From DATEUP01 sp035283065 (lineage in GTDB: Archaea; Thermoplasmatota; DTKX01; DATEUP01): DNA of 5,080 nt. Below are positions 5,049 to 5,080 of the stretch, in pieces. The stretch is taken from positions 1 through 5,080 of the forward strand of contig DATEUP010000135.1 in NCBI GenBank assembly GCA_035283065.1. Reading direction: 5' to 3'. The notes below the pieces were generated by a model. It searched no databases. It was given only the letters and a program-made list of their open reading frames with translations, and was not told the origin of the DNA. Position 1 is the stretch's first letter, and each line of letters starts with the position of its first letter. The position numbers and the translations under genes are program-made.

Positions 5049-5068
5049 CGCATAACAATGGTTATGCG
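5049..5068. repeat. Perfect eight-base inverted repeat near the right edge
   Basis: CGCATAAC (5049-5056) and GTTATGCG (5061-5068) are exact reverse complements separated by AATG. This is the strongest short hairpin or dyad in the window. It could be an operator, a hairpin in a transcript that starts or ends to the right, or an element boundary. The window ends 12 bases later, so its context is missing. Confidence 0.65.
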
Positions 5069-5080
5069 ACCGCCCTGAGG

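Larger units (their letters stand above)
4707..5080. other. Gene-free region: AT-rich island followed by GC-rich sequence with inverted repeats
   Basis: I see no convincing gene here. The first ~124 bases (4707-4830) are about 31% GC by hand count, in sharp contrast to the GC-rich coding DNA on the left. They contain three short dyads and a longer imperfect inverted repeat. From about 4831 the sequence becomes GC-rich again with two more inverted repeats. Short open frames here have G or C at only about 56-57% of third codon positions, unlike the strong GC bias of the neighbouring genes. I found no tRNA cloverleaf and no RNase P or SRP RNA signature. The region may be a regulatory or 3' zone, or the edge of another element beyond the window. 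Confidence 0.6.

Noticed and set aside
4897..5055. Small plus-strand open frame (52 codons, MIVEGSCGSC...) with GGAG three bases ahead of its ATG
   Set aside because: The ribosome-site spacing is too short, third-position GC is only about 57%, no motif is recognisable beyond scattered cysteines, and it ends inside the perfect dyad at 5049-5068.
4852..5058. Minus-strand 68-codon frame beginning with TTG
   Set aside because: The start lies in the dyad at the right edge, there is no ribosome site or promoter, and the composition is not protein-like.

Overview
The window looks like a GC-rich archaeal chromosome segment, most plausibly Euryarchaeota or Thermoplasmatota, but the lineage is a guess. 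Three observations suggest archaea. TATA-like boxes lie about 25-30 bases ahead of starts. Some genes have no leader or only a few bases of leader. Single-span membrane proteins have a positive-inside N-terminus and no bacterial signal peptide. The proteins are not strongly acidic, which argues against a typical haloarchaeon.

Layout: positions 1-2408 (minus strand) hold a uvrB-uvrA operon for bacterial-type nucleotide excision repair. uvrB is complete at 668 codons. uvrA follows after 14 bases and runs off the left edge with only its first 129 codons present. A 53-base divergent promoter region (2409-2461) carries one near-symmetric TATA element that could serve both directions. On the plus strand follow three genes: an unrecognised membrane-anchored protein with propeller-like repeats and a transmembrane helix at each end (2462-3628); a membrane-anchored cyclophilin-type prolyl isomerase facing outward (3663-4241); and a small soluble cyclophilin that should be cytoplasmic (4293-4706). 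Positions 4707-5080 contain no convincing gene. They start with a 124-base AT-rich island of about 31% GC carrying several short dyads, then return to GC-rich sequence with further inverted repeats.

How the genes fit together: UvrB and UvrA form the damage-recognition complex, and uvrC must lie elsewhere. The two cyclophilins are tandem paralogues sent to opposite sides of the membrane. The outward one lies directly downstream of a large extracytoplasmic protein, so it could help fold that protein and other surface proteins; this is inference from gene order. Most of the window is ordinary housekeeping content. The parts worth a second look are the unknown propeller-like protein, the cyclophilin pair with an altered active-site loop in the membrane copy, the shared divergent promoter, and the dyad-rich AT island.
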